Source: Carnegiea gigantea
Taxonomy: Eukaryota > Streptophyta > Magnoliopsida > Caryophyllales > Cactaceae
Assembly: GCA_029747015.1 (NCBI GenBank)
Contig: JAKOGI010000123.1
Span: 1,010,001-1,074,000, forward strand
Length of the DNA stretch: 64,000 nucleotides
Direction of reading: 5' to 3'
Every line of letters begins with the position of its first letter. Position 1 is the stretch's first letter. This document shows positions 1-10,863 of the stretch, in pieces. The notes beneath the pieces were generated by a model, which was not told where the DNA came from, ran no database searches, and saw only the letters and a program-made list of their open reading frames with translations. The position numbers and the translations under genes are program-made.

Positions 1-266
1 GGCCTACAGGGGATGTCTCTTCAAATTTGGATAATGAATTATGACAACTGAAATATTAAACCAATCAATTTGTAAATTTTTAACCAGTAGAACAATTAAA
101 TAAAAAATAATAATTCAATATTGATACTTAAATATTGATAATAAAATCAATGATGATTAAATTAATCAAATAAAGTATAATCACATAATATTGACATAAA
201 TGTAAGATAGTTAATGGAGTTTGGCACTTGTCAAAATACATTCAATCCATTCAGTTTTATATTATA
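1..266. other. AT-rich intergenic flank
   Basis: AT-rich sequence left of the first Helitron. I see no open frame, RNA gene or recognisable repeat. Base 266 (A) is the host base next to the CTAG terminus of the Helitron. Confidence 0.5.
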
Positions 267-892
267 CTAGTGCTAAACCCATGCTTCGCATTAATTAGTA
301 TAGTTTTCTACTTTAATAAATTTCTATCTAATATGTCAATGCATATGTAATAAATATATTATCTGGTAAAGCCCTTTTTATCATCCACCAAAATAAATTA
401 ATTATTTTCATAAATAATAGTTTAGAAGCCCAATATAATTTTAGGTCAACAATTGAAGTAGATAAAGTTAATATATCCACTATTGCACCTTTGTCCATAA
501 ATTGTGAAATACAACTTCTAGATTCCATCAGTGCCTTACCCTATTACTCCCTAACTATAACTATACTACCTTTTAAAAGGGCAAAAATTTGTCAAAATTA
601 CTTAAGGTTAACATAATGAAATTAATCCATACATAATAAGTTAAATGAAGAAGCCTCAGTTACAAATATCCATTAATTACAAAAGTTTGATTCAAAGAAA
701 ATTAAAATATCATTAATTAAATATACTTTCCTACGAAAATATAAAAAGTGTCAAACATTAAGGAAAATTGGAGAGTTGAAAGGCATCTCATATGTGCTTA
801 ATTAATAATATGACTATAACTAGAACCTAATTTTTTTAATTAAGTTGGCGAACTAAAATATATATTAATGAAACTATAATAAAATAATTTAA

Positions 893-972
893 TTCACCCA
901 TTGGGGTGGGGCTCTTTCCCGGATCCTGCATGAACGCGGGATGCTTGTGCACCGGACTGCCCTTTTTTTGTC
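893..972 (+). mobile_element. 3' fragment of an Au SINE
   Basis: The block from the CCCATTGGGGTGGGGC region to GGGATGCTTGTGCACCGGACTGCCC followed by a T run matches, with a few changes, the 3' half of the Au SINE present in full on the minus strand at 48709-48888. The tRNA-like 5' half is missing. It lies inside Helitron copy 1. Confidence 0.8.
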
Positions 973-1298
973 TAGTATTATTGATCTATTATTTTATGAT
1001 TATACTTAGTATATTAGAATTACGAATATAAAATTTACATCGGTTCTTAGAAAATACTGACACTTAATTTTTTTAAAAAAAGAAAAGATGAAACATAAAA
1101 TTGAAAACTTAGTAAATTTTTCAATACAAAGTGAAACCTATAAATTGAGTGCTTACATTAATGAGATCTAATTACTCTTACTAATACATCTCAATTAATA
1201 TCTAAAATAAACAATTTAGAAAAGGAGAAAAGAAAATAATATTCACATCCAATGAGTAATCATCAAGTGTCTAGTTAAGGTGTGATCACTCAATTTTA

Positions 1299-1303
1299 AA
1301 TAT
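1299..1303. repeat. Target-site duplication of the copia element (left)
   Basis: AATAT before the 5' LTR pairs with AGTAT (12556-12560) after the 3' LTR. This is a 5-bp duplication with one transition, as expected for a Ty1-copia integrase. Confidence 0.7.
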
Positions 1304-2995
1304 TGTTGAATTAGTATATTCAGTTTTGATGACAACAAACCCAAGTGTAAAATGCTCTTAAGTAATATTGCTCCAAACAAAGTTCTCCAAACAGGCATAC
1401 ACTGTTATTTTCAATATGCGTCTTAACTTGTTTGCTGAATGTTGAGAACAAGTCTTAAGAACAGGTCTCATACCTTGATGACTCACGCTCAAGTCAAGAA
1501 CACCACCTCGATGAGTTGATTGTGTGTTAAGATTAGTTCCTGAACTCAAGCAATACAAGAACAACCTGGCAAACAGGCTAGGTGTTTCAAGGACAATCCA
1601 GCAAACAGGCCTTTCTGAACTCAAGCGATATAAGAACAACCCGGCAAACAGGTTGGTCTAGGTGGTTGGGGCAGCGTATTCATCTTGAACAAGATGACTG
1701 GATCTACAACAAGATGTCTTGGGTAATTTAGGTTTTATTTTTTAGACTCTTGTTAATATGTCAATCTTGAAAAGTCTCTAACTAACCACTCTTGAATTGG
1801 TTGCGCTATTTACTTCAGAACACAAAGTTTGAACAACCCTATAAACAGGGTACCTAGGGTGTTTCTGAACTGCAACGGCCAAACCCGGTCACTTTGGAAA
1901 ACTTATTTTGATTGGCCAAAAGCTCTAATATATTTTGATAAAATTCCAAGACAGCAATTTAAGCTGTAGGAAATCTTTTGATATGAAAATCACTTGGGAG
2001 ATTTGCAAAACTGATTTTGGAAAATATTTACCAAAACCGAAAATATTTCTCTCTTATCCTTTGGAAAGTGATTAATTCAAAATTCAAGTTGAGATTCTTT
2101 TCCAGGTATTTCACGGCTATTTTTAAGGGGAAAAGATAGTCTTTTATCCTTCAAAACCAAATCCCTACAATATTGGAAAACTCTATCCTTATTGGATCTT
2201 TTAGCCGTTGGAATTCTCTGTGCTAAGCAAAAATCTCTCTTTGCTAAACATAGCTGATTTTATCACTTCTCCTTGTTTTTGACCGTTGGATTTTTTGTTT
2301 AAAAACTCAACATTTCACTCCCATTCATGAGAGAAGAAAAAACGAGAAACATACACAACATACGCAAAAAGGGAGAAGTGCAAAAGTGGTTTTTCTAGTG
2401 AGAAGAATTTTTCGAGCTACTCTTGAGAAAAGAAAAACCGAGACAAGTTGTGTTTAAGCTGAGCTTTCAAGATATTGGCATACTAGGACCTCATTGTACC
2501 TTACATCTGCTTAAATCAGAAGCACCCCCGTAAGGTGTTTTGTAACCCTGATCTTGGATCAGAAAAGTGAGTGAGTGGTCCTCAGTCGTGTGGACTTTGG
2601 ACGTGTCCAATCTGGTGAGATTTGGACGTGGTGTAACCTTTCTTAGAAAAGAAGGTTACGTGGTTGCAAGTTGTAACAAGGTGTGTTACATTTGTAACGT
2701 GTGAAGCCCGTTAGTGAAAGTGGTTAAATCCTACATGAGGTAGGTCGTGGTTTTTCACACCTCAGTTAGGCTAGAGGTGTTTTCCACGGAAAAATTGTGT
2801 GTGCTTTATTTCAGCATTTATCTTGTTGATTTTCGCCTTTGAGCAAATTGAAAACATCTAGTGCAAACAAGTCAGAAGGTTGTTTGTAATTCAAGAACAA
2901 CCTCTGCAATCAGGAGGGTGTTTGTCAGTAAGTACGCGAAAATCGAACACCACAATTCACCCCCCTCTTGTGGGTAAGTACTCCTAAATTCAACA
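1304..2995 (+). repeat. 5' LTR of the SIRE-like element
   Basis: It begins TGTTGAATT and ends AATTCAACA, a perfect 9-bp terminal inverted repeat. It is 1692 bp, exactly the length of the 3' LTR (10864-12555). The first 550 bp carry at least five AAACAGG-type motif units. The open frame on its minus strand (1358-1639) is a chance frame. No clear TATA box was fixed by eye. Confidence 0.95.
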
Positions 2996-2997
2996 AG

Positions 2998-3009
2998 TGG
3001 TATCAGAGC
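2998..3009 (+). other. Primer-binding site (initiator Met tRNA)
   Basis: TGGTATCAGAGC, two bases after the LTR end, is complementary to the 3' end of plant initiator methionine tRNA. This is the usual primer for minus-strand synthesis in plant Ty1-copia elements. Confidence 0.95.
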
Positions 3010-3052
3010 AGGTTCTCTCACAAAAGGGCTAACACCTTGAGAGATTCTGAAG

Positions 3053-4819
3053 ATGAGTACACCACAAGGAATCTTTGAAGGGCAATCCATTACTCGGCCA
3101 CCCTATTTCAACGGCCAACATTATAGTTGGTGGAAGAATAGGATGGAGAACTATATTCAGGCAGAAGATTATGAGTTATGGATGCTCATCAAGAACGGGC
3201 CCCTTGTTCCCACCAAGGTGCTTGAAGATGGTAAGAAGGTTCCCAAGGAACCCATAGAGTTTGATGCTGAAGACTATAAGAAAATGGAAAAGAATGCCAA
3301 GGCCAAGAAGCTATTATATTTTGGCCTAGGTCCAGATGAATATACACGTATCTCGGAGTGTGAGTCAGCCCAAGAGATATGGAATGCCCTCCAAGTAGCT
3401 CATGAAGGAACAAGTCAAGTCAAACAATCACGTATTGAGCTACTCATGAGGCAATATGAGTTGTTTGGTATGGGTGATCGTGAGAACGTGATGAATATGT
3501 ACACACGCTTCACCCACATAACAAACGAGCTAAAATCCCGGGGAAAATCCTTCACCACAGAAGAGCTGGTGAGGAAGATTCTAAGGATTTTGCCTCGATC
3601 TTGGGAAGCGAAGGTGACAGCCATCCAAGAAGCTAAAAACATGAACAAGATCACCCTCGACTAGTTGATTGACAATCTTCAAACCTATGAACTCAGAAAG
3701 AACTCACAACAAAAAGAGGAGCAGAAGAAGGATCGTGGGCTTGCCTTGAAAGCACAAGAGGATGATGACTCTGACCTTGAGGATGAAGAGATGGCCTTGA
3801 TGACATGAAAGTTCAAGAAATTCTTCAAAAAGGTCAAAGAAAACATCAGAAGAAAGGACTTCAGTAAATCCAGAAATACCCCCCGAGAACAGTTCACAGG
3901 GTGTTTTAAATGTGGCAAACCAGATCACCTTGTGAAAAACTGCCCTCTGCTTCGAGAAGAGCAGGAGTTCGAACAACCCAGAAAACAGGTTCGAAAACAA
4001 CCTGTGAACACCTCAGGCAAAAGATTCTCGAAGGCTATGCTTGCTGCCTGGGGAGACTCTTCTGAGGATGAAGGTGAATCTGAAAGTGAAGGAGATGCTG
4101 TAGCTCTCATGGCACAAAGTGACTCAGACTCAGATGATGAATCCACAAACAGCTTGACTGATCTCAAGAACAAGGTACGTGGTCTCAATAAAGCAACTCT
4201 CGAAAAACTTTTGTATACCTTGATGGATACTTGTGCTGAATTGAAACGAGATGTCCGAGACCTAGAACTAGAAAATGAGATCCTTAAGAATGAGAAACTT
4301 GAGGCTGAAAGAGAAATTCTAGCTTCACATCAAACCATAAATGACCTTAGGGAGACCTTGATCTTGAACGAAGTAAAATATACCACCAATCAAGCCAAGG
4401 CTGAAAAGGAAACCCTTGAGCTTAAAGAAAAGGTCGAAGTTTTGCTTGCTGAAAACAAGAACCTGTCGGCTAAAGCAAAACGCACAGAACACGACCTTGC
4501 CACAAACAGGTTGTGGAACAAGTCCTCACAAGCCCTTGATTGGTTAAACACTCACCACAGTCGAAACAAAAAGGGACTTGGATATAAGCCTAAACGAATC
4601 GTTTACCCAATCCATAGAAAGTATGTGGGATTACCTGAAAACATTGTTTGCTTTCATTGTGGTAAAACTAGTCACTATCAATATTCATGTCCTTCAAGAA
4701 GGTATGCCATTGAAAAGAATGAAAGGTATGTGAAACAAATCTGGATTAGGAAAGATGAGCTTTATTTGTCTAAAAGAATGGGACCCAAGTGGATCTGGGT
4801 TCCCAAAACTAACCCTTGA
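3053..4819 (+). pseudogene. gag: gag of the SIRE-like element, two internal stop codons
   Basis: Encodes the capsid/nucleocapsid polyprotein that packages element RNA. The frame starts at ATG 3053 (MSTPQGIFEGQ). The N-terminal part resembles copia gag (UBN2-type) domains. A TAG at 3662-3664 and a TGA at 3806-3808 interrupt it. The same reading frame then continues without a shift through a CX2CX4HX4C zinc knuckle (3902-3943), an acidic Ser/Asp-rich stretch, a coiled-coil-like Glu/Lys/Leu-rich region (about 4200-4500) and a second knuckle (4649-4690), to a TGA at 4817-4819. Both internal stops fit single transitions, so I read them as decay. The terminal TGA is in frame with pol and may be either decay or a genuine gag/pol boundary. 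About 588 codons including the stops. Confidence 0.85.
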
Positions 4820-4825
4820 TTTGTT

Positions 4826-7800
4826 TTGCAGGCTGAAGTGAGAGAGAACAACCCCACAAACAACCCAACAAACAGGGTAAGAAACACCCTGGCAAATAGC
4901 TCAGAAAATAACCTTGAAAACAGGCAGCTGTGGTATGTTGATAGTGGGTGTTCGCGGCATATGACCGGAGAAAAATCAAACTTTCTCTCACTTACAGCTT
5001 CAACCAGTGGGAGCGTGGCTTTTGGAAACGGCAAGTCTGGGACAATTGTCGGTATAGGTAGCATTGGTAAAACTCTCTCCCACTCAATTGATAATGTGCA
5101 CTTAGTTGATGGTTTAAAGCATAATTTACTAAGTGTGTCCCAACTGTGTGACAAGAACAATCTAGTGGTGTTCTCACGAACACATTGCTTGGTTGTCAAT
5201 GCCAACACAGGAGACGTTGTGTTAAAGGGGAAGCGTCACAAAAATGTTTACAAAGTTTGTATTTCCACACTTCTCCAAAACAACCTGACTTGTTTGAGTG
5301 CTGTGAATGATGATATAATGCTCTGGCACAAGAGACTAGGTCATGCGAGCCTTACTCTTTTAAACAAACTTGTTTCCAAAGACTTGGTTGTTGGACTACC
5401 TTCCATCAAGTTTAATGATGACAGGGTATGTGAAGCTTGTGCAAAAGGAAAACAAGTCAGATTGTCTTTTAAATCAAAAAGGTGTGTTAGCACTACCCGA
5501 CCTTTTGAATTATTACACATTGATCTATGTGGTCCTATGAGGATAACAAGTAGAGGTGGGAAGAGGTATGTGCTTGTCATAGTGGATGATTACTCTCGAT
5601 TTACTTGGACCCTGTTCTTGGCCTCCAAGGATGAAACTTTTGAGAATTTTATTGCCCTTCTCAAAAAGGTTGAAAAGAGAGTAGGACACTCATTGGTTAG
5701 CTTGAGGTCTGATCATGGTACTGAATTTGAAAATGCAAGTTTTACAGAATTTTGTAATACGCATGGTGTTGATCATAACTTCTCGGCCCCAAGAACACCC
5801 CAACAGAATGGGGTGGTTGAGCGCAAAAACCGCACCCTAGAAGACATGACTAGGACAATGCTTATTGCTAGTGGTCTTCCTAGGAACTTTTCGGCAGAAG
5901 CTTTGAACACATCATGTTACATTATGAACAGATGTATGATTAGACCTATTTTGAACAAAACTCCCTACGAACTCTTCAAAGGCAGAAAGCCCAACATTAT
6001 GCATTTAAGAACATTCGGTTGTAGGTGTTTTGTGCATAATAATGGGAAGGATGCTTTAGGAAAGTTTGATCCCAGGAGTGATGAGGCAATATTTCTCGGT
6101 TATTCCTCTCACAGCAAGGCATGCAAAGTCTTTAACAAAAGAACCTTGTGCGTTGAGGAAAGTGTGCATGTGCTTTTTGATGAATCTAACACTTTGAATA
6201 AGAATGGTGCACAGGAAGAAGAGTTTGAATTAGGTCTTATCCAAAAAGAAGTGTTGCCCCATGAGAGACAAGGTAAGAACACCATGGAGACAACAGGCCC
6301 AGAAGTTGTTCCTCAAAACGGTAGGCAAGGTGAACACCAAACAGGGGGAAACACCGTTGAACCCTATTCGGGATCATGTTCTTCAGGAACAGGCTTACAA
6401 ACAGGTGCAGAAACAGGCTTAGGAGGTGTTCGTGAGCCTGATTCTCTAAATATTCCGGCTAGAGTAGAGCATGTGTCTGTGGATCCACTTACTCCACGAC
6501 CATGGAAGCACCATAGTTTACACCCCCTTGATCAAATTCTGTCTGATATTAACAGTGGAGTGCAAACTAGGTCTAAGCTTAAGAATTTCTGTGCTTTCTA
6601 TGCTTTTCTCTCTAACATTGAGCCAAAGAATGTGAATGAAGCTCTTGCAGATTCAGATTGGGTCACGACAATGCAAGAAGAGCTCCATCAATTTGAAAGA
6701 AACAGAGTATGGCACTTGGTACCTAAACCTGCAGAGAGAACAATCATTGGAACCAAGTGGGTGTTTCGAAACAAACTGGATGAGTCAGGAACAGTCACTA
6801 GGAACAAGGCACGGCTGGTTGTTCAAGGGTATAACCAAGAAGAAGGGATCGATTATGAAGAAACCTTTGCACCAGTTGCTAGAATTGAGGCTATTCGAAT
6901 CCTAATAGCCTTTGCAGCTCATATGGAAATCAAGCTATATCAAATGGACGTGAAAAGTGCATTCCTAAACGGATACCTTAAAGAAGAGGTGTATGTCAAG
7001 CAACCCCCTGGTTTTGAAAACAGTGAATTTTCTAACCATGTTTTCAAACTTGACAAAGCTCTTTATGGTTTAAAACAAGCTCCTAGAGCTTGGTATGAAC
7101 GTTTGTCAAGCTTTTTACTTGAAAATAATTTTAGAAGAGGCAAGGTAGACAATACCTTGTTTCTAAAATCTAAGGGGGAACATTTATTGATTGTCCAAAT
7201 ATATGTTGATGACATTATATTTGGTGCAACTCATCATGATTTATGCAATGAATTTTCAAATATGATGAGGAGTGAGTTTGAGATGAGCATGATGGGTGAG
7301 CTTAACTTTTTCTTAGGCTTACAAATCAAGCAAACTCCAAACGGCACCATGATCCATCAACAAAAGTATATCAAGGAGTTACTTAAGCGTTTTGGGATAG
7401 AGTCAGCCAAATCCATAGACACTCCTATTTCTCCTTCAACCAAGTTGGTTATGGATGATGGGAGTCCCTCAGTTGAGGAGAAACTCTATAGGGGCATGAT
7501 TGGGTCACTCCTATACCTAACCGCTAGTAGACCGGATATTGTTTTTAGTGTTGGTTTATGTGCCCGTTTTCAGTCTAATCCTAAGGAAACTCATCTTAAA
7601 GCTGTTAAACGGATACTAAGATATTTGAAGCATACACCCAATTTAGCTTTATGGTATCCTAGAGGTTGTAATTTTGATCTTGTTGGATATGCTGACGCTG
7701 ACTATGCTGGATTCCTAGTTGATAGAAAAAGTACCTTAGGTATGGCTCACTTTCTTGGACCTTGTTTGGTATCTTGGGCTACCAAGAAGCAACATTCAGT

Positions 7801-8146
7801 TGCCATGTCCACAGCAGAAGCTGAATATGTTGCAGCAGCTTCATGTTGTGCTCAACTGTTGTGGATAAGGCAACAGCTTAAGGACTTTTGTGTTGACACT
7901 GGATGCATTCCTATTTTTTGTGATAACACAAGTGCAATTAACATTGCCAAAAATCCATGTCAACATAAAAAAACAAAGCATATTGACATTCGACATCATT
8001 TCTTGAGAGATAATGTTGAAAAGGGTTTAATTTCTATGAATTTTTGCACAATGGAAAATCAAATTGCTGATATATTCACTAAGGCACTAGCTAGAGATCA
8101 ATTTGAGAGAAATAGACTGGAACTAGGGTTGGTAAGAACACCCTGA
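4826..8146 (+). CDS. pol: Copia pol polyprotein (PR-INT-RT-RNase H)
   Basis: Encodes the enzymes for polyprotein cleavage, integration and reverse transcription. The open frame is 1106 codons with no stop. The stated start is a TTG (4826) just after the gag TGA, so the true product probably enters from gag by readthrough or another route; no ATG is well placed. Protease: DSG at residues about 39-41. Integrase: HKRLGH and CEAC zinc-binding pairs, then a DDE triad with D in HIDLCGP (about 232), D in SDHGTEF (about 294) and E in VVERKNRT (about 330). Reverse transcriptase: about 640-880 with YVDD near 793. RNase H: ADADYAG near 955 through [14 protein letters not shown] before RT defines Ty1-copia. 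All catalytic motifs look intact, unlike gag. Confidence 0.95.
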   Translation: MQAEVRENNPTNNPTNRVRNTLANSSENNLENRQLWYVDSGCSRHMTGEKSNFLSLTASTSGSVAFGNGKSGTIVGIGSIGKTLSHSIDNVHLVDGLKHNLLSVSQLCDKNNLVVFSRTHCLVVNANTGDVVLKGKRHKNVYKVCISTLLQNNLTCLSAVNDDIMLWHKRLGHASLTLLNKLVSKDLVVGLPSIKFNDDRVCEACAKGKQVRLSFKSKRCVSTTRPFELLHIDLCGPMRITSRGGKRYVLVIVDDYSRFTWTLFLASKDETFENFIALLKKVEKRVGHSLVSLRSDHGTEFENASFTEFCNTHGVDHNFSAPRTPQQNGVVERKNRTLEDMTRTMLIASGLPRNFSAEALNTSCYIMNRCMIRPILNKTPYELFKGRKPNIMHLRTFGCRCFVHNNGKDALGKFDPRSDEAIFLGYSSHSKACKVFNKRTLCVEESVHVLFDESNTLNKNGAQEEEFELGLIQKEVLPHERQGKNTMETTGPEVVPQNGRQGEHQTGGNTVEPYSGSCSSGTGLQTGAETGLGGVREPDSLNIPARVEHVSVDPLTPRPWKHHSLHPLDQILSDINSGVQTRSKLKNFCAFYAFLSNIEPKNVNEALADSDWVTTMQEELHQFERNRVWHLVPKPAERTIIGTKWVFRNKLDESGTVTRNKARLVVQGYNQEEGIDYEETFAPVARIEAIRILIAFAAHMEIKLYQMDVKSAFLNGYLKEEVYVKQPPGFENSEFSNHVFKLDKALYGLKQAPRAWYERLSSFLLENNFRRGKVDNTLFLKSKGEHLLIVQIYVDDIIFGATHHDLCNEFSNMMRSEFEMSMMGELNFFLGLQIKQTPNGTMIHQQKYIKELLKRFGIESAKSIDTPISPSTKLVMDDGSPSVEEKLYRGMIGSLLYLTASRPDIVFSVGLCARFQSNPKETHLKAVKRILRYLKHTPNLALWYPRGCNFDLVGYADADYAGFLVDRKSTLGMAHFLGPCLVSWATKKQHSVAMSTAEAEYVAAASCCAQLLWIRQQLKDFCVDTGCIPIFCDNTSAINIAKNPCQHKKTKHIDIRHHFLRDNVEKGLISMNFCTMENQIADIFTKALARDQFERNRLELGLVRTP

Positions 8147-8547
8147 GATACTTGTTTCCAAGACATGAACTAGGTTTGGTAAAAACAACCTCTACACCCT
8201 GTTCTCTCCCCTTGTTTGCAAATCTTATTAGCAACTGATGTGATTTATGTACAATGAGTGCATACACTCGAATTGCGTGTGTTTTTTTTTTAATTTATAC
8301 AAAGAGTGCAGCATAAGGGGATGTACTAAGGATCACTGGAGCAGCTCTGCCACCCCTAGTACCAATGAGTCAAATCAAGATCAAACGGCGAAGAACTATC
8401 TTGATCGAACGGAAAGAACAGGTACGTCCCTTGGTTGTTTGATGCATATGGGAATGTGTTTTCTTTAAACCTCCCTCCTTACCAAGGCACACGCCTTTAA
8501 TGTTCTCACCCGTTGCAAACCTAGAGATCTTTAAAAGATTTTGGGTG
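8147..8547 (+). other. Untranslated spacer between pol and ORF3
   Basis: About 400 bp with no supportable coding frame. It contains an AACAACC half-motif near 8187 followed by CCCTGTTC, in inverted arrangement. ORF3 downstream is in a different frame from pol, so it is not reached by simple readthrough of the pol stop. Confidence 0.5.
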
Positions 8548-8661
8548 CTCTCTCTCTCTTTAAATGCCCTGTTCTCAGTTCTTCTTTTCACCTGACTTCA
8601 TCTCGCTCAAAAGCAAACCCTGCAAACAGCCTTAAACCCTAATCTCTTTCCTCTAGCAACA
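8548..8661 (+). promoter_or_regulatory. Candidate internal promoter and leader of ORF3
   Basis: In order: a CT repeat (about 8548-8558), a TATA-like TTTAAAT (8559-8565), a pyrimidine-rich stretch, a telo-box AAACCCTAA (8634-8642), a pyrimidine tract ending TAG that could be a 3' splice site (8643-8656), then CAACAATGGC around the ATG at 8662, which fits the plant start consensus well. These are usual parts of a host-type pol II promoter and 5' leader. Seen in sequence; the function is inference. A spliced subgenomic RNA using the TAG acceptor is the alternative. Confidence 0.4.
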
Positions 8662-10539
8662 ATGGCTTCCAACAACACCTCTCACTCAAAAGCCCTGGTT
8701 CTTGCGTCCTCAATCCCTGCTCCCCCTCGCCCAATCCTGTACAAGCCTTTCAGATTTCTGAAAAGCTTGTTTCTAAAGTCAGTCGGGATAGGGATGGACG
8801 ATATTCCCTTCAATTGTGGAAGGGAATTGGTGTTTCTTGTGGGGTCAGTTGCATGTCCCATTAAAGTAGAGTCGGAGGGTGCACCATCGGGGCCTCAAGA
8901 CAAAATCTTAGAAACCCCTGAAGGGTTTAGTGATAATTTTGAACCCTGTTCTTTTGGGCTGTTTCCTGAAACAGTGCCAGAAACAGGGAAAGACTCTTTT
9001 GACGCCGTGTGTGTGGAGGATCTGAATGTCGATTTCCGAGGGAATTCGAATGAGACATCAGAGGAGAGTCAGGAGAAGGATTCTCTCCCTGAGGCTGAAC
9101 TCACTACTCCGGTTGCTCAAACCGGCGAGAAAAGGAAAAGGGTGAAAATAGTGGCCAGGCGCAGCAGAACGCCAAGAACAAGGCCACAACCAAGGTCTCA
9201 GCCCTCTCAAACTTCCTCTTCTCCAAAATCCTCCAAGCCTTCTCGCAAATCTGCAAGAATAGCTTTTCAATCTGCTCCCCGTATCTCCAAACCCTCTGCT
9301 CCAATCATCGAGGAGATTTCCTCTTCTTCTACCGAGGGGTTCTCGAGTTCTGACTCTGAGAACACCTCTTTCAAACAGGGGACACCGATGTTCTCCGAGT
9401 CCTCTGAAGATCAAGCCCCTCAAAAATCAACCTCTAAACCTGCTGTGAAGCCCCCTCCTGCAAACTCACCCCTCAAAAGAAAGCCCAGAACAGCTCTCCT
9501 ACCAGACGCTACCACCTCTGTTCCTCCTCCCAAACGCCCAAAGAAGTCAACTCCCTCTCCTATATCTGACAAGCATGCGCAATTGTTTAAGCGCAATGTC
9601 GTCAGAGGGAAGGTAGTAAATGTACGTTTTTTCGAGGAACAGGGTCTGGGGGTGTTCCTGAATAAGTTGCGAGTCCAAGGCTAGCTCGACTTGTTTACAA
9701 ACACCCAGTTGGGGTGTTCTGTGCCTGAGTTGGCTGAGTTTTACGCCAACTGCAGTGTCACCAAAGGAGTGGTGACAAGTTTTGTGAATGGGCAAGGCAT
9801 TAAGGTTGATGCCCCCACACTTGGGAAAATATTGGGGGTGCCTTCACAAGGCTTTGCTGTGTATGTGAGGGAAGACAAGACTGCCCTGGCAACAGCCAGG
9901 CTCCTAGAGGTGTCCCAACGCCTCAGTCAGAAACAGGGCCTGAGAACACCCCTCTCGGTTAAGAAGGGTGAAATGACCTCCCTGCACCAACTACTGTTTA
10001 TGTTCACCATCAAGAACATAATTCCGCGAGGTCAAGGGCGAAATTCAGCAGATACCCTCGATCAATGTCTGGTGGACTTACTGGATCGGGAGGAACTAAT
10101 AAACCTCCCTACAATCATGATTCGCCACATAGGGCGAATTGCGAACACCACCCGAGCCCATGATCTTGGCTATGGGTTTTTGCTGACAAGGGTGTTTGAG
10201 CACTTTGGGATAGTGCTCACACGGAGAGTGGCGGCCCAAATCATTGATGAGATTGGGATTGACACCCTGCTAGGGTGTGGCTATGAGGTTGGCGAAGGGT
10301 CAGTCTCCAAACAGGGTCATCGACCACCTCGACCACCTGTTTCTGGGCAACCTTCCATCAAAGTTGAGGTTGTTCTTGAGGACAATGCTCGCCTTAAGGA
10401 TGAGCTCTCCGCCGTCAAGGCTGCTCTTGCTGAGGAACAAGCCCTCTCCGCCAAACGCCATGAAGATTTGCTTGCCCTTCTCTCCACCCTTGCCCCCAGC
10501 ATTCCTCCTCTGCAAATGAAACCACCCCCTGCTCCCTGA
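8662..10539 (+). pseudogene. Extra 3' ORF (env-like/plant transposon protein family), one in-frame amber
   Basis: This is the third ORF of SIRE-type elements, often called envelope-like. The first section (8662-9684, 340 codons) has a Ser/Pro/Lys-rich, low-complexity middle with basic clusters KRKR, PKRPKK and KRKPR that look like nuclear localisation signals. A TAG at 9682-9684 follows. The same frame continues through 9691-10539 with a globular part (from about FYANCSVTKG to about GYEVGEG) resembling the putative plant transposon protein domain (Transposase_32 type, PF20167), and ends in a Glu/Ala/Leu-rich coiled-coil-like tail. I see no signal peptide or clear membrane segment, so a real envelope role is doubtful; a DNA- or RNA-binding role fits better. 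The amber fits a single transition. Family match is from memory of the domain pattern. Confidence 0.65.
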
Positions 10540-10848
10540 TTGTCTAGGCTGGTCTCTAGTCTCCTCCTCCTCCTCTCTTAGTTTTGTTGTTTTGACATTG
10601 TACTACTTTTCTTTGCAATGAAATATCTATTTGCAATGCTTTATATGCTTTTCTTGCAACCGTCCTGTTGTTCTTGCTTTTTAATGATGCCAAAAGGGGG
10701 AAGAATAGTGTAACCTATTGACAAAGTATGACGAATGAGCCTGACCTTGACTCGATAGGGTGGGTTGACCTCTAACTCCTTGTACCTACGTGGATCCCTA
10801 TCAGCATTCAATTTTTTTTTAAAATATGGACACTTGGTTTGTCATCAT
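10540..10848 (+). other. 3' untranslated region of the copia element
   Basis: Non-coding stretch between ORF3 and the polypurine tract. It contains a second purine run, AAAAGGGGGAAGAA (10692-10705), about 160 bp upstream of the main tract. Confidence 0.6.
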
Positions 10849-10863
10849 CAAAAGGGGAAAAAT
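10849..10863 (+). other. Polypurine tract
   Basis: The AAAAGGGGAAAAAT stretch directly abuts the 3' LTR start at 10864. This is the plus-strand priming site in LTR retrotransposons. Confidence 0.9.

Noticed and set aside
1358..1639. 93-codon minus-strand frame in the 5' LTR, repeated at 10918-11199
   Set aside because: It appears twice only because the LTR does. No family likeness and it is antisense to the element.
3185..4190. Minus-strand frames opposite gag
   Set aside because: Shadows of the gag coding strand, with biased composition.
9058..9423. 121-codon minus-strand Arg/Gly-rich frame
   Set aside because: Mirror of the Ser/Pro/Lys-rich ORF3 sequence.
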